Origin: Cohnella thailandensis
Lineage (GTDB): Bacteria; Bacillota; Bacilli; Paenibacillales; Paenibacillaceae
DNA length: 64,000 nucleotides
Direction: 5' to 3'
Assembly (NCBI RefSeq): GCF_014212135.1
Contig: NZ_JACJVQ010000002.1
Span: forward strand, 62,001 to 126,000
A program made the position numbers and the translations under genes. Below are positions 36,159 through 44,158 of this stretch, one piece after another. Position 1 is the first letter of the stretch. Each line of letters opens with the position of its first letter. The notes under the pieces were generated by a model. That model worked only from the letters and a program-made list of their open reading frames with translations, was not told the DNA's origin and searched no databases.

Positions 36159-37092
36159 TCGCTTGCCAGTCCTCTTCCGTCAGTTCCCCGACGATGGCCG
36201 ACGCCGCTTTGCTGCCGGAGGAAGCGGCGTGAATCAGCTGGGACGGCTGCAAGTAGGCCGAATCGCCTGCCGCGTATACGCCGGCCGTCGTGGTCTTCCC
36301 CATCGGATCGGCGACGATCTCACCGTTCGTTCCGATCTCATAGCCGAGCTCCTCGGCGAACCGGCCGCTCGGAACTTGAGCGGGAGCGACAAAGCCTCCG
36401 CTTCTCTCGATAAAAGTCCCGTCCGCCAACCGGACCCGCTCCAGCTTGCCGTCTGTGCCCTCAAAGGACAAGACCGGCGTGTCCACGACTCGAATGCCTT
36501 TGGACGCCAACTGCTCCCGTTGTTCCGTTGTCAGATTATCGCCGCCGTTCGTGAACAGAACCAAATCCCGGCTCCAATTCTGATTCAGCAGCTTGACGAC
36601 ATGAAACGCGGCGGGATGATTCGATACGACCGCAAGCGGCTGATCCCGCAGCTCCCAGCCGTCGCAGAAAGGGCACACGAACAGGCTTTTGCCATAGAAG
36701 TCGCGAATTCCTTCGATCTCCGGATACGTTTCCGTAAGCCCGCCCGACAAAATCACCTTGCGCGCTTCCACGCGCTCGCCCGAGGACGCGATCAGCTCGA
36801 ATCCGCTCTCCGTCTTGCGAACGGAGGTCACCTCCGCCGGAAAATGCCGTACGGATGGATAGCCCGTCACTTCCTCATAAGCAATGCGCCGGAACTCGGC
36901 AGGCGTAACCCCGTCCCTCGTAATGAATCCGTGGGAAGCGTGAGTGACTCGGTTTCTCGGCTGATTGTTATCGAAGAGCGCCACGTTCCTTCTAGCTCGA
37001 CCGAGCACCAACGCCGCATTTAATCCCGCGGGGCCTCCGCCGACAATCGCGCAATCGTATCTCATTCGTTTTTCCATCCCTTCCTTTTCCAT
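36151..37092 (-). CDS. Thioredoxin-reductase-like NAD(P)/FAD oxidoreductase
   Basis: A 313-residue two-domain flavoprotein. The FAD motif is IVGGGPAGLNAALV (about 17-30), the redox pair C140-x-x-C143 (CPFCDGWEL), and the C-terminal FAD segment AGVYAAGDSAY. The NADPH motif is degenerate: AVVSNHPAAFHVVKLL replaces the normal GGGxSA, so NADPH binding may be altered. Such proteins are annotated as TrxB-like, but the true electron acceptor is unknown. The start follows AAAGGAG; a longer reading would begin inside the promoter. It shares an upstream box with the adjacent Rrf2 gene and is followed by an overlapping methyltransferase gene. Confidence 0.85.
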   Translation of the reverse strand: MEKEGMEKRMRYDCAIVGGGPAGLNAALVLGRARRNVALFDNNQPRNRVTHASHGFITRDGVTPAEFRRIAYEEVTGYPSVRHFPAEVTSVRKTESGFELIASSGERVEARKVILSGGLTETYPEIEGIRDFYGKSLFVCPFCDGWELRDQPLAVVSNHPAAFHVVKLLNQNWSRDLVLFTNGGDNLTTEQREQLASKGIRVVDTPVLSFEGTDGKLERVRLADGTFIERSGGFVAPAQVPSGRFAEELGYEIGTNGEIVADPMGKTTTAGVYAAGDSAYLQPSQLIHAASSGSKAASAIVGELTEEDWQANA

Positions 37093-37116
37093 CCCTTCGT
37101 CCGCTCCTTTGGAGAT

Positions 37117-37146
37117 ATTATAGATAATCAATGTCTGTAATTAAAG
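37117..37146 (-). promoter_or_regulatory. Promoter of the reductase gene with Rrf2-type box
   Basis: Minus-strand TATAAT (37117-37122) with TTTAAT 17 bp upstream. The -35 lies in CTTTAATTACAGAC (37133-37146), an exact inverted copy of the box at 37640-37653 before the Rrf2 gene. Binding of the Rrf2 protein here would repress. Confidence 0.6.
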
Positions 37147-37154
37147 CGAGTTTG

Positions 37155-37223
37155 AGCATCGTCCTTCTTCGTTAAGGACAATGCAGGATATGCGTCTTCG
37201 TATATCCGGTACTCCTCGATGCT
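37155..37223. other. Possible three-way-junction inverted-repeat structure
   Basis: AGCATCG (37155-37161) and CGATGCT (37217-37223) enclose two hairpins, TCCTT/AAGGA and GGATAT/ATATCC, each with a CTTCG-containing loop. It ends next to the Rrf2 stop codon. It lacks a T-run, so it is not a standard terminator. Confidence 0.45.
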
Positions 37224-37625
37224 TTAGCGGCTCATCGGATGCTTTTGGGCGATCTCGTATATCTTCGTGTTTCTCAGCTTCTCCTCCATCGCCTGTTCGG
37301 CCGAGAGCATCTCCTGATGGATCAGGCATCGGGAATCGCCGCTTCCGCAGCACTCGAACAGCGAGGCGGTGCCTTCCACCGCATGAATGATGTCCAGGAA
37401 CGAGATATCTTCTTGCCGCCCCCTTAGCCGATACCCTCCGTTCGCTCCCGAAGCCGATTCGATCAACCCCGCTTTGACCAGCTTCGTAAGAATTTTGGAC
37501 AGGTATGTCGGCGACACCTTCTGAGCGTCGGCAAGCGGCTGAACGCCTACCGGCTTGTCCGGAGAGATCGCCATCATATAAAGCATCGTGTGGAGGGCAT
37601 AGTTCGTCGCTTTGGAATACTTCAA
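37224..37625 (-). CDS. Rrf2-family transcriptional regulator
   Basis: A 133-residue Rrf2 protein: winged helix with KATNYALHTMLYMMAISPDK, then VSPTYLSKILTKLVKAGLIE and the wing GANGGYRLRG. The cysteine cluster FECCGSGDSRCLIH lies where IscR and NsrR bind an iron-sulfur cluster, so a redox or NO sensor is possible. Start: TTG after GGGAGGGGAG. The promoter has TTGACA and TATCAT spaced by 18 bp, and the box CTTTAATTACAGAC overlaps the leader, suggesting autoregulation. A much longer open frame continues upstream but is only antisense to dnaI. Confidence 0.9.
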   Translation of the reverse strand: MKYSKATNYALHTMLYMMAISPDKPVGVQPLADAQKVSPTYLSKILTKLVKAGLIESASGANGGYRLRGRQEDISFLDIIHAVEGTASLFECCGSGDSRCLIHQEMLSAEQAMEEKLRNTKIYEIAQKHPMSR

Positions 37626-37639
37626 GGATGCTCCCCTCC

Positions 37640-37653
37640 CTTTAATTACAGAC
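37640..37653 (-). promoter_or_regulatory. Rrf2-type box in its own leader
   Basis: GTCTGTAATTAAAG on the minus strand, just after the predicted start point of the Rrf2 transcript and directly before the ribosome site. The same 14 bases occur in the adjacent reductase promoter in the opposite orientation. Confidence 0.55.
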
Positions 37654-37713
37654 TTAATGTATCCATGATAGCCGCAAATCAATCCGTCTGTCAAACGGAA
37701 ATGAGGGTGTCGG

Positions 37714-37760
37714 CAAAAATAAAGCCCCGAATCCAGCCGGCATTCGGCCGAATTCGAGGC
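37714..37760 (-). terminator. Terminator of dnaB-dnaI
   Basis: GCCTCGAAT and ATTCGGGGC enclose a GGCCG/CCGGC stem and are followed on the minus strand by TTTATTTTT; 33 bp after the dnaI stop. Confidence 0.82.
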
Positions 37761-37792
37761 GATGATCGCGGTTATGATAGCTTTTATCGCAT

Positions 37793-38743
37793 TTATTGCC
37801 CCCGTTGATTCCTTCCGCGCACATGAACGACATCCACGAAAGGCCGGATTCGGTCCATCAGCCTTTGCCCCTTGTGAAGCTCCTCGCCTTCCTTGTGCGT
37901 GAAGCTGAAGTGCTTCTCCAGCGAGTCCAGGTCGTGATTCGACGTGTAAAAAGTCGGCTTGCGGTTCATCCGGTAGTTCAGAATCGCGCCAAGCACGTGG
38001 TCCCGCACCCAAGGACTGAGATTCTCCGCCCCGATATCGTCGAACACGAGAAGGTCGCACTCCTTCATCAGGGTAAGGGTCTCCTTCAGCTTCTGCGGCT
38101 CCATCATCATGCCCTTCGCGTCTTCGACGAACTCCGGCATGTAGACGATAACGCCCGAGTGGCCTTCCTTGGCTAGCTTGTGCAATAAGTAACCGGCCAG
38201 GAATGTCTTGCCCGTTCCGAAGCTGCCCATGAGGTACAGTCCCTTGGTGCCGAGTCCGACCGTCTTGGTCGCCTCGACGTATTGCAGCATCTTGTTGACG
38301 GCAAGCTCGCGATCCGCATCCAGATCCAGCATCTCCAGCTCGTTGTAGCGGTCGTCCGACACGTCTACATCGGCGTAGTAGCTCGTTATCTTGCGGCGGA
38401 TGCGTTCCTGCTGCTCGTAGGCGGTCCACTTGGAGCACGGAGTCTTCATATCGAACAGCTGCCATTCGCCGTTCACTTCCTCGCACGTTAGGCGGGTGGA
38501 GTGGCCCTGCATGTCGTTCGGACACTTCGCAAGCCCCGGACATTCCCTGCAGTTCCGGTATTCGACCGACATCTGGTACAGCTTGTTCATGTTGATCCGC
38601 AGCGTGCGCTCGGTCAGCTCCGGATAGCGTTCCTTGAACTTCACGACAAGCGGGTCGCTTAGCACCCGATCTCCGAGCGTCTGGGGATCTTGGCCTCCGG
38701 CGACCTGTCTCCAGCTTCTCAGCGCTTCTCCCAGCGATTCCAT
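37793..38743 (-). CDS. dnaI: Primosomal protein DnaI (helicase loader)
   Basis: A 316-residue AAA+ ATPase that loads the replicative helicase at oriC and at restart sites together with DnaB and DnaD. The N-terminal helicase-binding domain has the zinc ligands C65, C68, C74 and H81 (CRECPGLAKCPNDMQGH). Walker A is GSFGTGKT at 173-180, Walker B CDLLVFDDIGAE, and the arginine-finger region is PWVRDHVLGAILNYRM. Full length. AGAGGGGGAG precedes the ATG. It follows dnaB but is separated by a 342-bp spacer filled with a tandem repeat. Confidence 0.95.
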   Translation of the reverse strand: MESLGEALRSWRQVAGGQDPQTLGDRVLSDPLVVKFKERYPELTERTLRINMNKLYQMSVEYRNCRECPGLAKCPNDMQGHSTRLTCEEVNGEWQLFDMKTPCSKWTAYEQQERIRRKITSYYADVDVSDDRYNELEMLDLDADRELAVNKMLQYVEATKTVGLGTKGLYLMGSFGTGKTFLAGYLLHKLAKEGHSGVIVYMPEFVEDAKGMMMEPQKLKETLTLMKECDLLVFDDIGAENLSPWVRDHVLGAILNYRMNRKPTFYTSNHDLDSLEKHFSFTHKEGEELHKGQRLMDRIRPFVDVVHVRGRNQRGQ

Positions 38744-38769
38744 CTTTTCTCCCCCTCTCTAAAAAAGCT

Positions 38770-39062
38770 TCTGTTTCAGCTCCGCAACCCGAATTTTTCG
38801 GGTTACAGCTTCTTTGTGACTTGTTTTAGGCTCCGTAACCCGAATTTTTCGGGTTACAGCCTCTTAATGACTTGTTTTGGGCTCCGAAACCCGAATTTAT
38901 CGGGTTACAGCCTCCTTTGGGCTGCCGCTCTTACCTTCCAAGCCGACATCGTCGGCTTACAGCTCCCTAGAGGCGCCTCTTCAGCCCCGCAAACCGATAT
39001 CGTCGGCTTAGAGCCCCCTAGACGCGCCGCTTCGCCCCTGCAAGCCGACATCGTCGGCTTAC
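38770..39062. repeat. Tandem array 2: six hairpin units with 51-bp period between dnaB and dnaI
   Basis: Hairpin cores start at 38786, 38837, 38888, 38940, 38991 and 39042 (steps 51, 51, 52, 51, 51). The first three are AACCCGAATTTTTCGGGTT; the last three are AAGCCGACATCGTCGGCTT or a close variant. Two unrelated stems thus share one register. Both strands are open over most of the array: the minus strand reads AVTRKIRVTEPKTSHKE in 17-residue units for the first family and KPTMSACRGEAARLGG-like for the second. The dnaB-dnaI transcript would carry six stems in a row. Unlike the other two arrays, it lies inside a likely operon. Confidence 0.92.
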
Positions 39063-39085
39063 AGGTAAAGCCGCTGACTCGCCTG

Positions 39086-40639
39086 CTACCGGTTCTTATC
39101 CTGAAGCTTGCGAGCAAGCTCTCTCATCTTCTCCCGTTCCTCTTGCGAGATCTCCTGCGCGGGGCCTTCGCTGTTCACGACCGGCATGGCCGGCTTGCGC
39201 GAACCGCCGCCGTTCGCGGCGCCCGAGCCCCGGCGTCCCCGGCCGCCCGCGGCGTAGCCCTGCGAATGGCTGCCCGCATCGGCCGCATTCTGGCCGCGGC
39301 GCCTGCGCTCCAGCGTCTCGTTCAGCTTCTCCTGGCTGCGGACGTAAGCGACCGCCTTATCGTACGTATCAATACCCTTCGCGAGCATATTCGAAGCGAT
39401 GGAATCGATGAAGGGCTTCGTGAGCCGCTGCGTGTCCTCCATGCTCATCAGATAGTGGAACAGCACGTTTACGACGGGATCGGGAAGCTTGTAGTTCTGG
39501 TTGATCTTCTCGAAAATATTCGCGAAGAAGTCCGGAACCGAAGCCGGGAAGTAACGCTCCTGCATCCTCGTGTACGGCTCGGTCCGAAGCAGGCGGTTGT
39601 ATTGCTCCGCCGACAACTTCGAAGCGAATTGGGCGGGTACATCGAGATACGAGGCAGCTAACGGAAGCTCGTCCGGCTCCTCCAGCCCAAGCGAGCCTTC
39701 GGAGCTTCTGGACGACGCGTTAAGACGAGCCATATAACGCTCCCGCTCCTCGCCCCTCTTGCGGATCTGCCGATAGGTCAGGTTGGCGCGGGATTGAAGC
39801 TCGTCCCAACGAAGCGTTCCGTCAAGCTCGAAGATGCCGTCCTCGTCCAGCAAGCGGCAAATCTCCGGCACCTCCAGGTCGAACTTGTAAGCCAAATAAT
39901 TGATCTGCTCCATCGACTCGGTCTGCAGATGTAGACGCTCCACGTAGGTACGGTTCGCCGAACCTCTCGGGAACCGGAGCAGCATGTCGCTGTGCCGGAT
40001 TTTCTCCGGTTTCTTGATTCGGGACGAAGCGGCCGCTTCCGACGCCGGAGCGCTCTCCGCCAGCGCCGCCTCCAGCTCGGGGTCTACGGGTCCCGCGTTC
40101 AAGCGGAACAGCTCGTAGAACGGAACGGTCGTCTCCTCGCGGTTCATGAACCGGGCAAGGCCGACCGGCCTCTCGGGCGCGAACTGGTCCTTCAGCTCCA
40201 GCAGCGAGACCCTGCCTACCTTGTCCCTTAGCAGCAGGGTCAGGTGCAAATTCGTAAAAAATTCCGCGGAGGACAGCGGCCTCAGCAGCACGTATTCATA
40301 CAGGGTCTCTTCGTTCGCGGGGTCGTATTGCCGATACACCTGCAGCAGCCCGACGGCCTCTAGCTTCGAGGAATGCTCGATCAGCTGCTTGCGTCCCGCG
40401 TCGTTCAGCTCCAGATCCAGCCCCAGGAACAGCCTTCTCTGCGGCTCCGGCACCGTATAGCCGATGCGCTCGTCCTCCAGGTGATGATAGAGCAGCATAT
40501 AGAGACCGATAGCGAATCCGCCGACCATCGGTTGATAGAGATGAGAGAGAATTCTCCGATCGAGGCCGCTGAGCGCGAAGTCGCGATAAGCCACGTAACG
40601 GTGGTTCTCCGTGAATTCCAAGCGATTCGACACTCGCAT
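39086..40639 (-). CDS. dnaB: Replication initiation and membrane attachment protein DnaB
   Basis: A 517-residue Firmicute primosome protein, not the helicase. The N-terminal domain (about 15-190) is winged-helix (DFALSGLDRRILSHLYQPMV). The DnaB_2/DnaD-like domain at about 350-450 has LPDPVVNVLFHYLMSMED and the KAVAYVRSQEKLNE segment. The tail (about 460-517) is low-complexity and rich in Gly, Arg and Ser, ending in a charged helix. No strong ribosome site is visible; AAAAGAG lies 13 bases before the ATG. NrdR, the usual upstream neighbour, is absent. Confidence 0.92.
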   Translation of the reverse strand: MRVSNRLEFTENHRYVAYRDFALSGLDRRILSHLYQPMVGGFAIGLYMLLYHHLEDERIGYTVPEPQRRLFLGLDLELNDAGRKQLIEHSSKLEAVGLLQVYRQYDPANEETLYEYVLLRPLSSAEFFTNLHLTLLLRDKVGRVSLLELKDQFAPERPVGLARFMNREETTVPFYELFRLNAGPVDPELEAALAESAPASEAAASSRIKKPEKIRHSDMLLRFPRGSANRTYVERLHLQTESMEQINYLAYKFDLEVPEICRLLDEDGIFELDGTLRWDELQSRANLTYRQIRKRGEERERYMARLNASSRSSEGSLGLEEPDELPLAASYLDVPAQFASKLSAEQYNRLLRTEPYTRMQERYFPASVPDFFANIFEKINQNYKLPDPVVNVLFHYLMSMEDTQRLTKPFIDSIASNMLAKGIDTYDKAVAYVRSQEKLNETLERRRRGQNAADAGSHSQGYAAGGRGRRGSGAANGGGSRKPAMPVVNSEGPAQEISQEEREKMRELARKLQDKNR

Positions 40640-40836
40640 AAGGTCTTAAACACTCTTTTCATAGAAATGGTCTCTCTATTGTAGCACAAAGCCGTCGGTT
40701 ACTGGACAGGAAAAAGAGGCCCCCGCGATGGGAGTCTCTAACAGGAGAAGAGCGAGTTCGGAACGTGGCATTCCGGCCGGGATTGTACTATTCTAGATAG
40801 ACCGAAGATAATCCATCTAGAAAGAATGTGAGAACC

Positions 40837-41319
40837 ATGTCCTTTGAACGTCAAGCCCTAACCGGCTCCAGGGAGGAGAACGAGCGTATTCTTCTCTCCC
40901 AGCTCAAAAGCCTGATCGAGGATGAACCGAGCCGAATCGCGAATTTGGCGAACGCCTCCGCTCTGCTGAACGTATATCTGACCGATATCAATTGGGTCGG
41001 CTTCTATCTCTTGCAGGAAGGCGAGCTCGTGCTCGGCCCGTTCCAGGGATTGCCCGCCTGCGTTCGCATCGCGCTGGGGCGCGGGGTGTGCGGTACGGCC
41101 GCTCAGAAGCGAGAAACGATCCGGGTGGAGGACGTCCATCAATTCCCCGGCCATATCGCCTGCGATGCCGCCTCCAATTCGGAGATCGTCGTTCCGCTGT
41201 ACGCCAAGGATGAGTTGATCGGCGTCCTCGATATCGACAGCCCTCTCAAAGGGAGATTCACCGAAGAAGACCAGCGCTTGCTGGAGAAGTTCGTCCGGGT
41301 GCTCGCCGATTACCTGTAA
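40837..41319 (+). CDS. Free methionine-(R)-sulfoxide reductase (GAF domain)
   Basis: A 160-residue GAF-domain enzyme that reduces free methionine-R-sulfoxide with thioredoxin. The three cysteines of the family are present: C75 (GLPACVRI), C85 (GRGVCGT) and C109 (GHIACDAASNSE). DINWVGFYL and VLDIDSP are the remaining signatures, as in B. subtilis YtsP. The ATG at MSFERQ fits relatives; a GTG nine bases earlier is possible. Its end overlaps the convergent hydrolase gene by 10 bp. Confidence 0.93.
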   Translation: MSFERQALTGSREENERILLSQLKSLIEDEPSRIANLANASALLNVYLTDINWVGFYLLQEGELVLGPFQGLPACVRIALGRGVCGTAAQKRETIRVEDVHQFPGHIACDAASNSEIVVPLYAKDELIGVLDIDSPLKGRFTEEDQRLLEKFVRVLADYL

Positions 41320-42203
41320 TCCTTGAAGGTCGAATCTTGGTCGTCCCGGGCAAGGTCGTCCGGATCGTAGCCCAACCCGTACGACTCGTACCGGAATCCG
41401 TCCGTTTTTATTCTCGCGGCCGCTCGAGGCCCTTCCTCGAGCGCCGCGATCCACCCTCGGATAAACTGCGAGGAAGCGTCGGCCGAATGAATCGGAAGCC
41501 GGTCGTCCGCGCGGGGAATCCAGGCGATCGAAGCGCGGCGCAGAGCTTGCCGAAGCTGCCTCGCATATGGAGCGTACTTGTGATCGTTCTCCCCGAAGAG
41601 CAGAAGAGCGGGCTTCTCGATACGGGACAGCCGGTCCGTTGCCCGATAATCGAGGCAAGCCGCCAAGTATTCCTTCCACTTCTCCGGATCTCCGGCCATC
41701 GTCTCGGTTCGCAGGCGGTAGAAAGCTTCGGCGTTGTCCGCATGCTTCCAGCTCCCCGTTAGCGCGATAAGCTCCTTCGCCATGAACGCGGCGGCGATTT
41801 TCTTGGCCATCGCTTCCAAGCGGGACCGACGGTCGCTCACTTCCGCCATTCCCGACAACAAAGCCGCTCCGCGGATTCGATCCGGATAGGCGAGCATCGC
41901 CTCCAGCGCGACCATCGAAGCCAGGGAATACGACACCAGGTAGGCTTGATGAAGATCCAACTCGTCCATCAAGAGGCGAATATCTTCCGCTAGCACGGGG
42001 ATCGTAAGCTTCTCGCCGGACGAAGCGCTCCGTCCATGCCCCCGGAAGTCGAAGGTCAACACCCGATGATCCCGGGCCAGGTCATTGCGCATATAGGTGA
42101 ACACTCGGCTCCCCATGCAGGGCGGATGCAAGAATACAACCGTCCGGCCTCGGCCTTGAAGGTGATAATGCGTCTCGACTCCGTTCATATGCAATAAGGG
42201 CAC
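41310..42203 (-). CDS. Alpha/beta hydrolase
   Basis: A 297-residue hydrolase. Oxyanion loop VFLHPPCMGSR, nucleophile elbow SYSLAS (Ser of the second S), acid region LLFGENDHKY and His in LPIHSAD. The elbow is SxSxA instead of GxSxG, so both elbow glycines are replaced, which is uncommon; activity may be altered. The substrate is unknown. A GTG start five bases after GGAGGTGGG gives MPLLHMNG; an ATG 54 bases earlier overlaps the gtrA stop codon (ATGA) and is a real alternative. Confidence 0.82.
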   Translation of the reverse strand: MPLLHMNGVETHYHLQGRGRTVVFLHPPCMGSRVFTYMRNDLARDHRVLTFDFRGHGRSASSGEKLTIPVLAEDIRLLMDELDLHQAYLVSYSLASMVALEAMLAYPDRIRGAALLSGMAEVSDRRSRLEAMAKKIAAAFMAKELIALTGSWKHADNAEAFYRLRTETMAGDPEKWKEYLAACLDYRATDRLSRIEKPALLLFGENDHKYAPYARQLRQALRRASIAWIPRADDRLPIHSADASSQFIRGWIAALEEGPRAAARIKTDGFRYESYGLGYDPDDLARDDQDSTFKDYR

Positions 42204-42253
42204 GGTCCCACCTCCGGTTTTGTCCCCGTTAGCGTTCCATGCCCTCTTCCTCT

Positions 42254-42688
42254 TCATACCTCTTGATTCCGTGCCGACTCTCTAAAAACCCAAAGCTTGC
42301 TCCCTACGTAGTTGACCGCGAGCGAACCGATGACCGACACGATCTTGCCGGCTAGCGGGCTCCATCCGAGACCCTTCTCCAAACCGAGAAGGATGGCCAT
42401 GGAGACGCCGAAAGAGACCGCGTTCACGACGGCGAACCGCACGACCTCTCCCGCACTCGCCCGCTTCTCGGACCGGAACGTCCAGTTTCGGTTCATGACG
42501 TAGCTGTTCAGGAAGCCGCACAAATAGGAGATCGTCTGGGCCAGAGCCGAGGCGGCGCCGAGCCCGTAAACCAACGCCGTAAAAACAACGAAGTCGACCG
42601 CCGTGTTCATGACGCCTACCGTAGCGAACTTCGCAAGCTGTTTTATTTTCCCCTGGGGCTGTACGGCCGCCTTCGACAGATTCCCCAT
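42254..42688 (-). CDS. GtrA-family membrane protein
   Basis: A 144-residue protein with four membrane segments. The family pattern is clear: KFATVGVMNTAVDFVVFTAL, SYLCGFLNSYVMNRNWTF, FAVVNAVSFGVSM and SVIGSLAVNYVGSKLWVF. GtrA proteins are thought to move or assist lipid-linked sugars. The ATG overlaps the upstream yuiB stop by one base. It is followed by the hydrolase gene. Confidence 0.9.
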   Translation of the reverse strand: MGNLSKAAVQPQGKIKQLAKFATVGVMNTAVDFVVFTALVYGLGAASALAQTISYLCGFLNSYVMNRNWTFRSEKRASAGEVVRFAVVNAVSFGVSMAILLGLEKGLGWSPLAGKIVSVIGSLAVNYVGSKLWVFRESARNQEV

Positions 42689-42972
42689 CAGAACATCCGG
42701 TATCCGTTCTTGCGAAGGGAACGAATCGCCCATCCGCTCGACAGCGCTCCGCCGATTCCGGCGAGGAACGGCCACAGGAATACCCCGATAAAGGCGAGCC
42801 AGCTCAGCTCCGGATCCCAGAAGTGCCACACGCCCAGCGGCAGCACGATAAAGACATAGAGCCAGGTCGGCATCCACGTCGTCTTGATAAGCATATTGAG
42901 AATAAAGCCGATCCCGAAAAACAAAACGTAGAACAGCAGGGTACCGACCACTTCTTGGATCAATTCAGTCAT
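42688..42972 (-). CDS. yuiB: YuiB-family membrane protein
   Basis: A 94-residue protein with three hydrophobic segments. The N-terminal LLFYVLFFGIGFILNMLIKT is the YuiB signature. The function is unknown. GGAGG lies 9 bases before the ATG; a longer reading lacks a site. In B. subtilis yuiB is near yumB and yumC, and the NDH-2 and YumC genes lie within 4 kb here. Confidence 0.8.
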   Translation of the reverse strand: MTELIQEVVGTLLFYVLFFGIGFILNMLIKTTWMPTWLYVFIVLPLGVWHFWDPELSWLAFIGVFLWPFLAGIGGALSSGWAIRSLRKNGYRMF

Positions 42973-43152
42973 GACTGCTTTCCTCCCGGCATCATATCCC
43001 TTCCAGTTTACAAGATCGTTTTCTCCATAGTCAATGTTCACCTGATGTTCACTCTATGTTCACTTGATCGGTTTGCCCCTTCTGGGGGATTTCCGCTAAA
43101 ATATATAGGAGAAACGCGGAGACCAAGCAATGGCGAGGAGAGAAAATAAGCG

Positions 43153-43899
43153 ATGAGTGAAGCCGCACAAACGCTGGACGGATGGTATGTCCTGCATGAT
43201 TTTCGCACGATGGATTGGGCCGCTTGGCAAGACGCGTCGGAAGCCGACCGCGCCAAGGCGACCCGCGAATTGTTGGCTTTGATTAGCGAATGGGAAGAAA
43301 CCGAAGCCCGCAAGGAAGGCAGCCTGGCGCTGTACGGCATCGTCGGCCAGAAGGCGGACTTCGTGTTCATGCATCTGAGAGAAACGCTGCGGGAGCTGAA
43401 CGCGATCGAGAATTCCTTCAACAAATCGGCGTTCGCCCGCTTCACGAAGCCCGTTCACTCTTACGTGAGCGTCGTCGAGCTGAGCAACTACATGGGGCAG
43501 CCCGGCGTCGACCCGATGCAGGTTCCGGAGATCGTCGCTCGCCTGAAGCCGATTCTGCCGAAGAGCGAGCATATTTGCTTCTACCCGATGAACAAGCGCC
43601 GCCTGCTCGGCGACAACTGGTACATGCTGCCGATGGAAGACCGCAAGGCGATGATGCGCAGCCACGGCATGATCGGCCGCAGCTACGCGGGCAAGGTCAA
43701 GCAGATCATCAGCGGCTCGGTCGGCTTCGACAACTGGGAGTGGGGCGTCACGCTGTTCGCGGACGACGCTCTGCAGTTCAAGAAGCTCGTATACGAGATG
43801 CGCTTCGATGAAGTCAGCGCCCGCTACGGAGAGTTCGGCGAGTTCTTCGTCGGCAACCGCCTGACGAACGATTCCTTGGGCGAAATGCTTAAGGTATAG
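43153..43899 (+). CDS. hemQ: Coproheme decarboxylase (HemQ/ChdC)
   Basis: A 248-residue chlorite-dismutase-fold enzyme. It makes protoheme from coproheme III by oxidative decarboxylation of two propionates, the last step of the Gram-positive heme pathway. The catalytic tyrosine is Y144 (FYPMNKRR) and the proximal heme ligand is H171 ([14 protein letters not shown]); both match the Geobacillus enzyme. Full length. Its product feeds the cytochromes encoded here (SdhC, CtaA-dependent oxidase). Confidence 0.96.
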   Translation: MSEAAQTLDGWYVLHDFRTMDWAAWQDASEADRAKATRELLALISEWEETEARKEGSLALYGIVGQKADFVFMHLRETLRELNAIENSFNKSAFARFTKPVHSYVSVVELSNYMGQPGVDPMQVPEIVARLKPILPKSEHICFYPMNKRRLLGDNWYMLPMEDRKAMMRSHGMIGRSYAGKVKQIISGSVGFDNWEWGVTLFADDALQFKKLVYEMRFDEVSARYGEFGEFFVGNRLTNDSLGEMLKV

Positions 43900-43909
43900 A
43901 GGCAAGTAG

Positions 43910-43945
43910 AAGAACCTCTTCCCCGTACGGGGCGGAGGTTCTTTG
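43910..43945 (+). terminator. Terminator of hemQ
   Basis: AGAACCTC/GAGGTTCT outer and CCCC/GGGG inner stem with TTTG following. Confidence 0.82.
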
Positions 43946-44017
43946 TCGTTTAGCCCTATTTTTCGCATGCGTCCGACTTGTTCTGCTTGCCGACCGCCGT
44001 GCCATTCTCTACAAGAC

Positions 44018-44147
44018 CATAAGCCAATAAATCAGCAGCTGCACGAGCGGCTTAGGGAGCAGATCCGTACGGGGCGGCTGAAGGGCGGCACGCGCCTGCC
44101 TTCGGTTCGGGCCCTCTCGACCGCGTTGAATTCCGAACGGTTCCCGC
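44018..44147 (+). pseudogene. Remnant of a GntR/MocR-type regulator
   Basis: The reading frame gives KPINQQLHERLREQIRTGRL, then KGGTRLPSVRALSTAL, a clear N-terminal winged-helix half of a GntR/MocR (PdxR-like) regulator. The homology ends at NSER, where SRxTV and the second half should follow, directly before tandem array 3. No start codon with a site is visible, and the upstream sequence is the hemQ terminator. It is judged a decayed fragment. Confidence 0.75.
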
Positions 44148-44158
44148 TCTCCTCCATA

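Noticed and set aside
37224..38543. A 439-residue protein extending Rrf2 upstream
   Set aside because: The upstream part is a shadow of dnaI in another frame; the Rrf2 TTG start with a strong ribosome site and a promoter in between fits better.
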